NCBI GenBank assembly: GCA_903939755.1
Contig: CAJAII010000047.1
Span: forward strand, 1 to 53,454
Reading direction: 5' to 3'
DNA length: 53,454 nt
Source of the DNA: an uncultured Flavobacteriales bacterium
Lineage (GTDB): Bacteria > Bacteroidota > Bacteroidia > Flavobacteriales_D > Crocinitomicaceae
How positions within the stretch are numbered: position 1 is the stretch's first letter; the number at the start of each line of letters is the position of its first letter. The notes below the pieces were generated by a model. It saw nothing but the letters and a program-made list of their open reading frames with translations, made no database searches and was not told the origin of the DNA. A program made the translations under genes and the position numbers. Of the stretch, positions 20,846 to 30,332 are shown piece by piece.

Positions 20846-21206
20846 GATTTTGGAAAAAAGTAGCCAACTTATTCCGTTCGATGGAAACAATATTATTGTA
20901 GAGCCCGCCAATTGAGTAATCATCAATTTTTGATAAGTTACTCAAGACTACAAGAGGAATATTTAGGAATAAATTGTTGATGCAAACAATTCAGTTATCC
21001 CTAACCCCAACTATGGCGTCTTTAGCTTTAATGATAAAATGAAACTGGTATTCTCATCATTATAAAAGAATGGCCAACTTCTTAAGGAGACGAATATTGA
21101 ACGCAACCAAATCATTGATTTAAAATGAACTTAGTTAATATCTATCACACTTAGCAAAGAATGTAAAACCCTAGTATGATAATAATACAATACGGTAAAC
21201 CTTAAC
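20846..21206 (+). pseudogene. decayed tandem duplicate of the M1 peptidase 3' end
   Basis: This stretch aligns base by base with the end of the intact gene. The ggattttggaaaaaagtagcc part and attccgttcg match ~20247-20281. The match then jumps to ~20471 and runs through the stop codon and ~18 bases beyond. Translated in one frame it still reads VIPNPNYGVF... KNGQLLKET... NQIIDLK... LISITLSK, but with several in-frame stops and small indels. It is therefore a tandem duplication of the sorting-domain coding end that lost ~190 bp and decayed. It fills the otherwise gene-free space 20799-21230. Confidence 0.85.
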
Positions 21207-21234
21207 AGGAACGAAAGGGGAAATTCTATGACGT

Positions 21235-21266
21235 AAAAAAAGGCTTTAGTTACTAAAGCCTTTTTT
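21235..21266. terminator. bidirectional hairpin terminator
   Basis: Stem ggctttagt (21242-21250) pairs with actaaagcc (21252-21260), with an A run before and a T run after. It therefore works in both directions, for the M1 gene on plus and the OmpA gene (stop 21287) on minus. Confidence 0.9.
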
Positions 21267-21286
21267 GTAATTAATTAAATTCTTAA

Positions 21287-23572
21287 TTAGTTACCTAACT
21301 TGTTATTGTTCAATTCTTGATTAGATACATCAAGTAATTTAAGCTCAGTCCTTCTATTCGCTTGATGATCTGCTTCCGAACAAGGCACTTTATCTTTACA
21401 TTTATTAACAAGTTTAGTTTCACCATACCCTTTAGCGATAATTCTCTCTTTAGGGATTCCTTTACTAATAATATATTTAACACAACTTTTAGAACGATTT
21501 TCCGAAAGCGTATTGTTGTATTTTGTAGATGCACGGGAATCAGTATGCGATGAAAGCTCAACCATAAGTTCTGGATGCGACGTCATGTACTTAACTAATT
21601 TGTCTAATTCAACTTTACTTTCAGGTCGAAGTGAGAATTTATCTAAGTTGTATAACACTAAATCTAAACGGATGAAGTCATCACCTGAATTAGTTGTCAT
21701 TACAACAGGCAATGAAACAGTATCAATACAATTACCATCAAATTTAACAGGAATTGCTAATCTGCCATCATCGTGATTAATCAAATTCATTTTTACAGAA
21801 TCAATTAAATTTGTACCTTCATTTCTCCAAGAATACGATCCATTTGCCGGAGTAAGGTATTTAATAACAGTTCCGTCATGCTTGAATAAATTCATCATTA
21901 CATTTTCTAAAGGAAGTCCTTTTTCATTTTTCGCAACTAATTTAGTAACGTTCTTTTTATAGTAAGAGGTTAATTTAACTTCAAATTCTCCATCAGTTGT
22001 AGCGGTAAAGAATGTGGAGTCAGCTCTATTAACATCATCACCCACATAATAAATTTTATATTTCCTACCTTTTTCTAATTTATAAGGTTCCTCCGTTCTT
22101 CCTTGAGCGTCGGTTTTTATTGCTGTGGCTATGTTTTTTGTTAAGTCAACAATTTGCACCATTTTATTTTTCATTGGAACATCTTTACATGTTTTCAACT
22201 GTGCAACTAGTTCAGCTTTAAATACAGGTTTCGTAAATGCATAAATTTGATCAATCCAATCCACACGATTAGAAGAAATAAATCCTTTTCCAGTAGATTC
22301 ATTCACATAATAAGCAAAATCATCTGCATTTGAATTAACTGGGTTACCAATATGTTCAGGAAAAGCATTTACCAACTCAGAACTAAAAATATCTAAGCCT
22401 CCTATTCCTGGCCATCCATTGGATGAAAAATATAGTACTCCTTTTGAAGAAATAAATGGGAAGAGCTCCTCTTTTTGCGTATTGATATTCGCCCCTAAAT
22501 TTACTGGTGTAGACCATTCTCCATCTATGTAGCTAGTTTTATAGATATCAGAACTATAAATGGTATCAATGATTTTAAGCTTCGAAGAATCCGCATAGAT
22601 AAAATTCTTTACCATACTCCCTGGTCGATCTGATGCAAAGTAAATATTCCCTAAGGTATCCATAGAAGCGTGACCAGTTGAAAAATCAGTTGAATTGAAA
22701 GGAAAAACAATTTCGTTCCAATTTGAACCTTCCAATTTGAAAACTCTTAATTTCAATCTTGAAAATTTCACCCTATCTTCTAAATCAACTATTGGTTCAT
22801 TGGTAGTAATAAATGCCATGGTATAATCTTGATTAAAAGAAATAGGTCCATCGTGGGATTTCGTTCTTTTAATATCTCTCCATTGATTTTTATAAAATAA
22901 GTCTATCCAAAATGCTTTTTGATAAAACTTCGCTTTTTCAGTGGATGCATTTGGGTCAAAATAGGCAATATCTGTAAAATTTTGATTGGTTCTATTATAT
23001 GATCGATTAATGAAACCATGATCGTATTCGTTTGAAGTATATAAGATTCCTTTTTTGTATGGAAATGCTGCATAGTCTTCACCTTTATTTGCTTTTTTAT
23101 ATAAAGAAAGCGTATAATCCGAAGTACTATTAATGCGTGAATTTATTAAGGACAGATTATTTTTCCAACTTTTAATCTCCATACTATTCGGAAACGAAAC
23201 CGAAGCAGAATCAATTACATTCGATAAACGATTGTATTTTTTATTTAAGCAAATTAGTTCAATCATATTGATCCAATCTTGTTCATTGGCTTGTTTTTTA
23301 TTGACCAATTGTTGACTCCAATATAAGGCTTTAACATACCCTTCGGATAAAGTAGCTGCTTGAACAGTCATTCTTAAAAACGAATAATCGCCAACTTTTT
23401 TTCCTTTTTTCTTTTTGCTAATAAAAGCAGTAGAAAGTTCTTCCCAGATTGGTAAGGCATCAACAAATTGTAATTCCTTGGACAATTTTCTAGCGTAATC
23501 TGCTTTATAACTTTGCGTCCATCCCAAAGAGGAAACAATAGTTATTGATAAAAGTGTATATAAAATTCTCAT
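21287..23572 (-). CDS. OmpA-family protein with PD40/WD40-like repeats, linked to PorP/SprF
   Basis: A 761-residue outer-membrane-associated protein. Signal peptide at 1-19 (SLGWTQ). Residues ~20-130 are helical and TPR-like. Residues ~290-430 contain PD40-type repeats (GNIYFASDRPG, VLYFSSNGWPGIGGLDIFSS, KGFISSNR). A carboxypeptidase-regulatory-like region follows at ~460-630. The OmpA C-terminal domain (~640-755) has the peptidoglycan-binding signature SHTDSRAS... NNTLSENRS... GYGETK. This architecture is standard beside PorP/SprF in Flavobacteriia and likely ties the outer-membrane complex to the cell wall. One base separates it from the PorP gene; it is the last gene of the unit. Confidence 0.9.
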   Translation of the reverse strand: MRILYTLLSITIVSSLGWTQSYKADYARKLSKELQFVDALPIWEELSTAFISKKKKGKKVGDYSFLRMTVQAATLSEGYVKALYWSQQLVNKKQANEQDWINMIELICLNKKYNRLSNVIDSASVSFPNSMEIKSWKNNLSLINSRINSTSDYTLSLYKKANKGEDYAAFPYKKGILYTSNEYDHGFINRSYNRTNQNFTDIAYFDPNASTEKAKFYQKAFWIDLFYKNQWRDIKRTKSHDGPISFNQDYTMAFITTNEPIVDLEDRVKFSRLKLRVFKLEGSNWNEIVFPFNSTDFSTGHASMDTLGNIYFASDRPGSMVKNFIYADSSKLKIIDTIYSSDIYKTSYIDGEWSTPVNLGANINTQKEELFPFISSKGVLYFSSNGWPGIGGLDIFSSELVNAFPEHIGNPVNSNADDFAYYVNESTGKGFISSNRVDWIDQIYAFTKPVFKAELVAQLKTCKDVPMKNKMVQIVDLTKNIATAIKTDAQGRTEEPYKLEKGRKYKIYYVGDDVNRADSTFFTATTDGEFEVKLTSYYKKNVTKLVAKNEKGLPLENVMMNLFKHDGTVIKYLTPANGSYSWRNEGTNLIDSVKMNLINHDDGRLAIPVKFDGNCIDTVSLPVVMTTNSGDDFIRLDLVLYNLDKFSLRPESKVELDKLVKYMTSHPELMVELSSHTDSRASTKYNNTLSENRSKSCVKYIISKGIPKERIIAKGYGETKLVNKCKDKVPCSEADHQANRRTELKLLDVSNQELNNNKLGN

Positions 23573-23573
23573 A

Positions 23574-24482
23574 TTAAAAATATCTTGGACTTAAAAATGC
23601 ATTGTTTTTTGAACGTATATCAAAAGAAAGTACAAACTCATGACTTCCCCATTGGTTGATCAATTTTCCATTAATTGGAAAATCGTAAGCGTATCCAATC
23701 ATACAAAAATCTTTAACTTGGTAAGATGCATTGAACCCTACCGCATCATATAATCGAAACATTCCACCAAACCAAAACTTATCATATAAATGTGCTGAAA
23801 CATTTAAATCGGCTACTAAAGGTCCATTAGCTGTATATTTAAGTAAAACAGAAGGTTTGATATCTACCACACTATTTACTTTAAAAACATATCCTGCCAT
23901 GGCATAAAGATGTCGTTGTGCAAATGAATTACCAGTATTATTATCAATAGACCTTTTTACTAACTGAGGAACTGAAATTCCAGCATAGAATTTGTTCGCA
24001 TATAAATATGCCCCAAATCCAAAATTAGCTTTCAAAGTAGAGTTCGACTGTAAAAAATTAGGGTCTGTAGGGTCAGAAACTTGAAGGCCAGAAAAATTAT
24101 ATTGATTTTGCTGAATTCCTGCAGACGCTCCTAAGGACAATTTCGTTCCCTTATTATTTAATTGCATATGATAAGCAAAAGTACCCATAGCATTGACGCC
24201 AGAACGAGATCCAATTTGATCATAACTAAGGTTTCCTCCTACTCCAATATGCTTACGTGCAATTGGTGCATGTATAGCTAAGAATTGAGTGCGTGGCGCA
24301 CCTTCCCATCCAACCCATTGCGCTCGGGTTACGCCTGTAATATTAAGCGATCCCCTACTTCCTGCATAAGCGGGATTAAACTGAAGTGGGTTAAAAAAAT
24401 ACATTGATGACTGTGCATCTTGCTGTGCAAAAGCCGACATTCCCGTCAGGCAGATTATTGCTATTAAATTGATCGTCCTCAT
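23574..24482 (-). CDS. PorP/SprF family type IX secretion outer-membrane protein
   Basis: A 302-residue beta-barrel protein. Signal peptide at 1-19 (MSAFAQ). The family N terminus is clear: QDAQSSMYFFNPLQFNPAYAGSRG, then RAQWVGWEGAP. The rest is a run of alternating amphipathic strands ending in a strand-like LSFDIRSK... RYF. In Flavobacterium johnsoniae, SprF is needed to secrete and attach the SprB adhesin, and paralogues sit beside type-B-CTD cargo genes. The CHU_C protein 6 nt upstream is the expected cargo. Confidence 0.93.
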   Translation of the reverse strand: MRTINLIAIICLTGMSAFAQQDAQSSMYFFNPLQFNPAYAGSRGSLNITGVTRAQWVGWEGAPRTQFLAIHAPIARKHIGVGGNLSYDQIGSRSGVNAMGTFAYHMQLNNKGTKLSLGASAGIQQNQYNFSGLQVSDPTDPNFLQSNSTLKANFGFGAYLYANKFYAGISVPQLVKRSIDNNTGNSFAQRHLYAMAGYVFKVNSVVDIKPSVLLKYTANGPLVADLNVSAHLYDKFWFGGMFRLYDAVGFNASYQVKDFCMIGYAYDFPINGKLINQWGSHEFVLSFDIRSKNNAFLSPRYF

Positions 24483-24488
24483 TTTCGT

Positions 24489-27400
24489 TTAAGGTTGAAT
24501 TTCTATGTATCCAGTATATGGATCTTGTGATTTCTTCATGGTATCTATTACGTAGAAGTAAGTGGAAGCAGGCAATGAATTGGCTGCTGTTCCTTTAAAA
24601 TGACCATTCCAATCATTTTGATACGGTTCTGCCTCAAAAACCAAGCTTCCCCATCGATTGTAAACAGTAACTTTATTTAATGGATAGAACTGTAAATTAT
24701 CAATTATCCAAACATCATTTTTACCATCATTATTTGGTGAAATGAATTGATTAACAACAATTGGTATTAAAGGCGAACATCCTAAATCAATAGTTGATGT
24801 TTCAGTACATCCTGCACCATCCGTAACTGTTACTGTATATTGCCCAGCATCGATATTAATTATCACGTTACTGTTTTGTCCATTATTCCATTCATACGAA
24901 TAAGAACCTTGTCCTCCTGTAGCATAAACAGAAAGACTACCATTCGCTTCTCCGCATTCAGAACCAATAGAATCTTGCGGCATAATAACAAGTTCAGCAG
25001 GTTGCGTAATCGTAACTGTTGTGTCGTCCAAACAACCATCTTCGTTCATCACGAAAACTGTATAGGTTCCGATAGATAAACCGTTAACAGTAGCTGAATT
25101 TGTTAATTGAGGATTCCAATCATATTGAAGATTTGACCCATTTCCATTATCTGTGTTGATAGCTATACTTCCATTGGAACCATTAAAACAAGAAACATTG
25201 TTTTGTGTAACTGTTGTAATATTAATAAGAGTTGGAGGATCAATTTGAACCGTATCAGTGGTTATACATCCATTAACATTGTCCGTAAGGGTAACAATAT
25301 ACTGCCCTGGAGCATTCACAACTGGTGAAAGTGTGTTAGCACCAGAAACAATTGATGGACCCGTCCAACTAACTGTGCTGTTAGCCGGGTTGCTTACACC
25401 AAGAATAACACCTGTATTAGTAATACAATCCAATCCAGAAGCTGGAGAAGTCGTATACGTAAAATTAGGAGCAGAAAGTACGTTAACAATAAACACATCT
25501 TGAACTCCTGGACAACCATTCAAGCTAGCCGATACGGTAATTGTACCAGATATAGTCGATCCACTTGAATTGGCGCCGGCATTCCAAGTCGGTAAATCTC
25601 CATTACCAGATGCACCAATACCAATGTTTGAATTAGAATTAGACCATGTAATAGTTGCACCAGCAGGAGTTGAAATATAGTTATTTGGATCAATCGATTC
25701 ACCAGCACAAACGGTAAAGTCTGGGTTAACAGAAATTGTAATTTGAGGCTGTACAGCAACTGAAACTACTACATCAGGACCAGGACATGCAACGTTACCA
25801 ATAACAAGTGTGTAAAATACGGTATCAATTGTTGTTCCTGTATTTGTCAAGATCTGATTAATACTCGTTCCCGCTCCAGCAGATTCGCCAACAATAGTTC
25901 CGGGAGCTGTTGTTGTCCAACTAAATGTAGCATTGTTTAAATTCGAAGAGATGCTAATAGCTGTTGTGTCACCACTACAAATAAATTGCTGTATCGGATC
26001 AACATTGATATTTCCTTGCGGGTTAACTGTAATTGTATGTATCACAGCAGGAGAATTTGTACAACTCACATTTGAGGTGATTTCAACTGTTCCCACTTGA
26101 TCGGTGTTGTTATATAAAACCAAGGGGTTAAATCCAAGTGGACTCAAACCCGAACCAGTAAGATTAGTTATTCCAGTAACGTTTGTTGAATCAGTAATTT
26201 CCCAATTAATCACATAATTAGGAATTGTGGAGGTCATGGTGAATAAAGCGGACGTATCACCCGAACAAATCGTTTGAGAATAATTATCCAATGTAACATT
26301 TGAAAATGGAATGATTGTCACAATCTGCATAGTAGAATCCACTCCACAAAAATTAGCAGCATAGATCCACATATTATATGTTCCAGGAACATTAAAAGTT
26401 ACTTCTAAATTATCAGAACCGCTCGTCCATTGGCTAAAATCATAATTATTCCCAACAAATCCATTGTTGGAACCCAAAGTCCCTGAAGATATCGTATAAC
26501 CTGCAGCTTGTGTTATTTGCCAGTAGAAAGAATAGGTGGAATCACAACCCGTAGCGCTAATATTTTCACCACCAGTTGATTGGTTATCAAAAGTAACAGG
26601 GTCTTCTTGACAAATTGGAGAGGCTGGTGAATAACTAAAGGCAGCAGATGCACCAGTTGAAATTGTTATAGGACCAACAGTAATTACAGTTGGCAATCCA
26701 TTTGAACAGGCATTCTGCGCAACAATAGTTGCAGAGAATGAATTTTCAATAGGTGGAAAACTTGGCGAAAAAACATAATCAATCCCACATGAAGAGGTAT
26801 TGAATACATGTGCTATGGTAGTGTCATTTTCTGTAGTAAAAACAGTAGATGCAGATCCATCTGAAAAAGAAACCGTGTAATCAATAGGCGACCCATTTGA
26901 TATTATGTCAATAGAATATGGAGAAGGTAAGCAGGTCGTTTGACCAGAGCCAGAAACAGTTATTACGGGAGAATTTCCATTGAATACGATGTAATCTCTT
27001 GTAGTTGAACAACCATTAATTGTTACAGTATGTGTTAAGGTAAATTGCCCTAATGGATAAATATGGCTAATTTGATTACCTGCCATATTTAATTGCGTGG
27101 AAGATGCACCATCTCCCCAAGTAAAAGTTTGAACGGTAGCATTGCTATAACTTGAATTAAATAAAAAGAGCGAAGAATCAATCGCACCACATTTTTTAAA
27201 GAAAGTTAAACCACTTTGAACTGATGTTCCAAATCCAGCGCCATTACTTAATAAGGTAATGTTCGAAATGGGAGAAACATTTACATCTATCGTTCTTACA
27301 AAGTTAGCAGTTGGTTGACCATTATTATTATTCACTGTTAAAGTAGCTGAAGTTGTTGGGGCAGTTACTGTATTGTAAGTCACCAAATGTGGTCCCGCAC

Positions 27401-27623
27401 CAACTGCAGTTGCTGGAGTCGCTCCTAATCCAAAATTCCATGAGTAGGTGGTTCCCGCCAATGTTTGCGAAGAAGTGTTAACAAAGTTAACCGTAGATCC
27501 CTGGCAAATTGTAATGGTTCCTAGCACTGGAGATGGCGTAGTGGAAAAACTAGCTATTGGCGTTTGGGAAAAGGCTATATTGACCAATAAAAATGAAAGA
27601 GAGATGTAAATATATTTCAACAT
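24489..27623 (-). CDS. giant surface adhesin with PKD, Ig-like and SprB repeats and a CHU_C (type B) sorting domain
   Basis: A 1044-residue protein from ATG 27623. An in-frame ATG at 27695 would add 24 residues before the real signal peptide (MLKYIYISLSFLL... AFSQ), and the predicted promoter lies between the two. N-terminal PKD-like domain (~25-110), a long tandem series of Ig/PKD-like modules, then two SprB repeats (~800-950: SCFNGSNGSIAI, YTVFVMNEDGC; ECGEANGSLSV, YTVTVTDGAGC). The last ~90 residues form the gliding-motility-associated CHU_C domain (NQFISPNNDGKNDVW... VYNRWGSLVFEA... YTGYIEIQP). This predicts export by T9SS with the adjacent SprF-like protein and a surface adhesion role. 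Confidence 0.92.
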   Translation of the reverse strand: MLKYIYISLSFLLVNIAFSQTPIASFSTTPSPVLGTITICQGSTVNFVNTSSQTLAGTTYSWNFGLGATPATAVGAGPHLVTYNTVTAPTTSATLTVNNNNGQPTANFVRTIDVNVSPISNITLLSNGAGFGTSVQSGLTFFKKCGAIDSSLFLFNSSYSNATVQTFTWGDGASSTQLNMAGNQISHIYPLGQFTLTHTVTINGCSTTRDYIVFNGNSPVITVSGSGQTTCLPSPYSIDIISNGSPIDYTVSFSDGSASTVFTTENDTTIAHVFNTSSCGIDYVFSPSFPPIENSFSATIVAQNACSNGLPTVITVGPITISTGASAAFSYSPASPICQEDPVTFDNQSTGGENISATGCDSTYSFYWQITQAAGYTISSGTLGSNNGFVGNNYDFSQWTSGSDNLEVTFNVPGTYNMWIYAANFCGVDSTMQIVTIIPFSNVTLDNYSQTICSGDTSALFTMTSTIPNYVINWEITDSTNVTGITNLTGSGLSPLGFNPLVLYNNTDQVGTVEITSNVSCTNSPAVIHTITVNPQGNINVDPIQQFICSGDTTAISISSNLNNATFSWTTTAPGTIVGESAGAGTSINQILTNTGTTIDTVFYTLVIGNVACPGPDVVVSVAVQPQITISVNPDFTVCAGESIDPNNYISTPAGATITWSNSNSNIGIGASGNGDLPTWNAGANSSGSTISGTITVSASLNGCPGVQDVFIVNVLSAPNFTYTTSPASGLDCITNTGVILGVSNPANSTVSWTGPSIVSGANTLSPVVNAPGQYIVTLTDNVNGCITTDTVQIDPPTLINITTVTQNNVSCFNGSNGSIAINTDNGNGSNLQYDWNPQLTNSATVNGLSIGTYTVFVMNEDGCLDDTTVTITQPAELVIMPQDSIGSECGEANGSLSVYATGGQGSYSYEWNNGQNSNVIINIDAGQYTVTVTDGAGCTETSTIDLGCSPLIPIVVNQFISPNNDGKNDVWIIDNLQFYPLNKVTVYNRWGSLVFEAEPYQNDWNGHFKGTAANSLPASTYFYVIDTMKKSQDPYTGYIEIQP

Positions 27624-27664
27624 ATTTGGAGGATTTATTAATCTAAATTTTATATAAATTTCTG

Positions 27665-27695
27665 CAAAATTACTAAAAAAAGCAATTAAAGCCAA
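27665..27695 (-). promoter_or_regulatory. predicted promoter of the CHU_C-PorP-OmpA unit, inside the 3' end of hemF
   Basis: On the minus strand: TTG at 27695-27693, a 20-nt spacer, then TAATTTTG at 27672-27665. The start at 27623 follows after about 41 nt. The -33 element overlaps the last codons of hemF (stop at 27686-27688). Confidence 0.5.
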
Positions 27696-28576
27696 GACTT
27701 CCCTTTGATTAGTTTTTTTAGTGTCAATTCCTCTTCAGAATTCTCAGTTGGGAGGTGATTATAAATCCAATTTGCCTCTGGTGGCATGCTCATTAAAATA
27801 GATTCCGTGCGACCTTGGCTATAGATTCCGAATTTTGTTCCACGATCGTGCAATAGATTAAATTCCACATACCTAGATCGCCTAATGTTTTGCCACAATT
27901 TTTCTTGAGGAGTAATATCCGTAAAAGAAACACTATCAACTTGCTCTTGATAAATCGATGGAAAAGCAGTACCTAATTCCATGCACAATACAAAAATATC
28001 ATGCTTACTTTGTGAATTATTGCCTGTTATATGATCGAAAAATATGCCCCCAACACCTCTTGTTTCATTTCGATGGGGCAGAAAAAAATAGTCATCTGCC
28101 CAATTCTTACATTTTAAATAAAACCCCGGATCGTATTTATCACAAATACTTTTTAGTCGTTGATGAAAAACAGCTGCTAAATAATCATTTATATAATGTG
28201 GCGTAAGATCAATTCCTCCTCCAAACCAATAGGTTTCTTCGTCAATTTCGAAATAACGAATGTTCATATGAATAATCGGATGTCTGGGATGTTTCGGATG
28301 GAGAACAATGGAAACACCAGTGGCAAAAAAATGATTCCCTTCCAAATTTAGCTGGTCCTTCATTAATTTGGTAACCTCACCCTCCACCGCAGAAAACGCT
28401 ACCCCTCCTTTTTCAATAATTCGCCCATTTCCTATCGTGGATGTAAATCCCCCTCCTCCATCTACCCTATCCCATTTATCTTCATGAAATGACGCTTGTC
28501 CATCCCACAAAGCTAGTTGAGCGCAAATTAATCGCTGTAAATCTCGGAATTGACTTTTTATTTCACTCGACTTCAT
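27686..28576 (-). CDS. hemF: oxygen-dependent coproporphyrinogen III oxidase
   Basis: A 296-residue enzyme (start ATG 28576, in line with the family's usual ~300 residues). It oxidatively decarboxylates coproporphyrinogen III to protoporphyrinogen IX in heme synthesis. Family blocks are visible: DGGGGFTSTI... EKGGVAFSAV near the N terminus, the HPKHPRHPIIHMNIRYFE stretch, the FGGGIDLTPHY motif, the HRNETRGVGGIFFDH motif, and YVEFNLLHDRGTKFGI. An upstream in-frame ATG at 28606 overlaps the preceding LysM gene by 44 nt, against 14 nt for the chosen start. Requirement for O2 implies an aerobic or microaerobic cell. Confidence 0.96.
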   Translation of the reverse strand: MKSSEIKSQFRDLQRLICAQLALWDGQASFHEDKWDRVDGGGGFTSTIGNGRIIEKGGVAFSAVEGEVTKLMKDQLNLEGNHFFATGVSIVLHPKHPRHPIIHMNIRYFEIDEETYWFGGGIDLTPHYINDYLAAVFHQRLKSICDKYDPGFYLKCKNWADDYFFLPHRNETRGVGGIFFDHITGNNSQSKHDIFVLCMELGTAFPSIYQEQVDSVSFTDITPQEKLWQNIRRSRYVEFNLLHDRGTKFGIYSQGRTESILMSMPPEANWIYNHLPTENSEEELTLKKLIKGKSWL

Positions 28577-30323
28577 CAAAATATTTATAGGATTCGAATT
28601 CCACAAATTTCAATAAGAAACTTGCTTTATTTTCTGTAAAAGTATTCACATTTTCTTGAGAGAAAACAACGCGACTGATAACCCCTTCCTCCATGGAATT
28701 GTCTAAAAACAGGATTTTAGGAATTAAAGTGAACATATCGTATCCCAAGCAAGCAATTTTAGAAATGTCAGCTTGATAGGTCGCTCTGTATTTTTTATGT
28801 AATGAAATAACCGCTTCACTTTTATAGTTAAAGTAGGTAGGACTTTCGTAATTAAAATTAAAGACATTGGTAATGGTGGAGCTTATTTCTTTATTCTCTA
28901 ACCATTCCTTAAGTCCGAATACTTTTACATGATTCAATTCACTTGTATACGTTAATAAACGAATTATTTTGTCCTTTTCTGATTGAAAGCTAACATACCA
29001 TGTTTTGATTCCATTCTTAGAAAAACTTTTAAAATTATCCGAATTCGCTTTAATAATTCGTGCTTTGCCTTTAACTTTCGATAATGCTTGATACGTAATT
29101 AAAAAAACCTCTTCTAATAATGAATCTGCTTTTATTTTAGATCTTACTAAAATTATTTGCTCTCCATTTTGAAGTTCGTAAATATCGTTTGCAAGGTTAA
29201 TGGCAAGATTAACTTTTGAAGTTGTCAATTGAAAAGCATATGGATTTGTTTGTTGAAAGTTGGATGATAAATTGACAGGAAAAATCAACTTGATTTTATT
29301 CGCTTGACAAAAATCAGCAACCAACTGGGCAGGACCAATATGAAAAGGCGCATAAACCAAATCCATTTCAGAAAATTCGGAGGAGGAAAGAATTTCAGGG
29401 AAATTTGTACTCTCGCTTAAATAATCGTAAAAGGTAACTTCTCCTCTCACACCGATTGCTTCCAACTCTTTAATTCCTAATAAAGCACCCAAATAAAACT
29501 CCACGGCTGCTTTGGATGTCCCATTTAATGGATATTTCACAGAATCCACAGTAAATGGAAGGAAAACCGCGATTTTAGGATCCCTTATTACTGGTTTCTT
29601 TTGGGTAGTTGCAACGATAGGTTGCGAGACAACTTTCGATGGAATTGACTTTGGCCCTAAGACGATATCAAGTTCTTTATTAATCGGTATTTTTAAAGCG
29701 GTACCTACTTTTACTTGATTGGACTTTAATTTATTTAAAGTCCGAAGATCCTCAAGGGAAACCATAAAACGCTTCGAAAGCAAATAGAGCGATTCACCCT
29801 GTTCCACAATATGAATTAATAATGTATCGTCAAAATCAAAATTTCGTTGATACAACGCTGTGTCTCTAATATTTTTTACTTTAACTTCAGCAACCGATTG
29901 ATTGACTAAATCGATTCTGACAGCCGCGTTCTTAACTATCAGAATTTGACCTATTTGAATTCCTTTATCTGAATTAATATTCCATGAAATTAATGAGTCA
30001 ACAGATACAACATAACGCTTCGCAATGGCAAATAAAGTTTCTTTTTCGCTTACTTTATGTGAAATAGTCTTTCTCACAATGGGCATATATAATTTTTGAC
30101 CGATTTTCAACTCATTTTGACAACCTGGATTGTTTTTAAGGATTTCATCCCCGGTGAATCCTGTTTGTTGCACAATTGAAAATAACGTTAAACCCTGAGT
30201 AACTTCAATTACATGGCATGTTTTTCCCTTGTATTCTGCTAGCGGCAAATAGGATTGTGACCAACTTAACTGCGCGATAAACAGTAAGAGAATGCAAAAA
30301 AAACGATCCAATTGTTTTTTCAT
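28563..30323 (-). CDS. exported LysM protein with type I periplasmic-binding-like domain
   Basis: A 586-residue protein. Signal peptide at 1-22 (FIAQLSWSQ). Three LysM modules follow (~33-82, ~87-132, ~167-213), each with a GxTLF/ESLY-type start and an (I/V)G(Q/T)xLxIP-type end; they bind peptidoglycan glycans. Residues ~245-580 resemble the two-lobed Leu/Ile/Val-binding (Peripla_BP_6) fold, including KIAVFLPF at the first strand. Such fusions are widespread in Bacteroidota and usually called LysM peptidoglycan-binding proteins; the ligand of the binding-protein domain is unknown. It starts 9 nt after guaA and overlaps hemF, so guaA-LysM-hemF looks like one operon. Confidence 0.88.
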   Translation of the reverse strand: MKKQLDRFFCILLLFIAQLSWSQSYLPLAEYKGKTCHVIEVTQGLTLFSIVQQTGFTGDEILKNNPGCQNELKIGQKLYMPIVRKTISHKVSEKETLFAIAKRYVVSVDSLISWNINSDKGIQIGQILIVKNAAVRIDLVNQSVAEVKVKNIRDTALYQRNFDFDDTLLIHIVEQGESLYLLSKRFMVSLEDLRTLNKLKSNQVKVGTALKIPINKELDIVLGPKSIPSKVVSQPIVATTQKKPVIRDPKIAVFLPFTVDSVKYPLNGTSKAAVEFYLGALLGIKELEAIGVRGEVTFYDYLSESTNFPEILSSSEFSEMDLVYAPFHIGPAQLVADFCQANKIKLIFPVNLSSNFQQTNPYAFQLTTSKVNLAINLANDIYELQNGEQIILVRSKIKADSLLEEVFLITYQALSKVKGKARIIKANSDNFKSFSKNGIKTWYVSFQSEKDKIIRLLTYTSELNHVKVFGLKEWLENKEISSTITNVFNFNYESPTYFNYKSEAVISLHKKYRATYQADISKIACLGYDMFTLIPKILFLDNSMEEGVISRVVFSQENVNTFTENKASFLLKFVEFESYKYFDEVE

Positions 30324-30332
30324 ACCTATTAT

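Noticed and set aside
27624..27695. Upstream ATG for the CHU_C adhesin
   Set aside because: It adds 24 residues before the signal peptide, overlaps hemF, and the predicted promoter lies between it and the chosen start.
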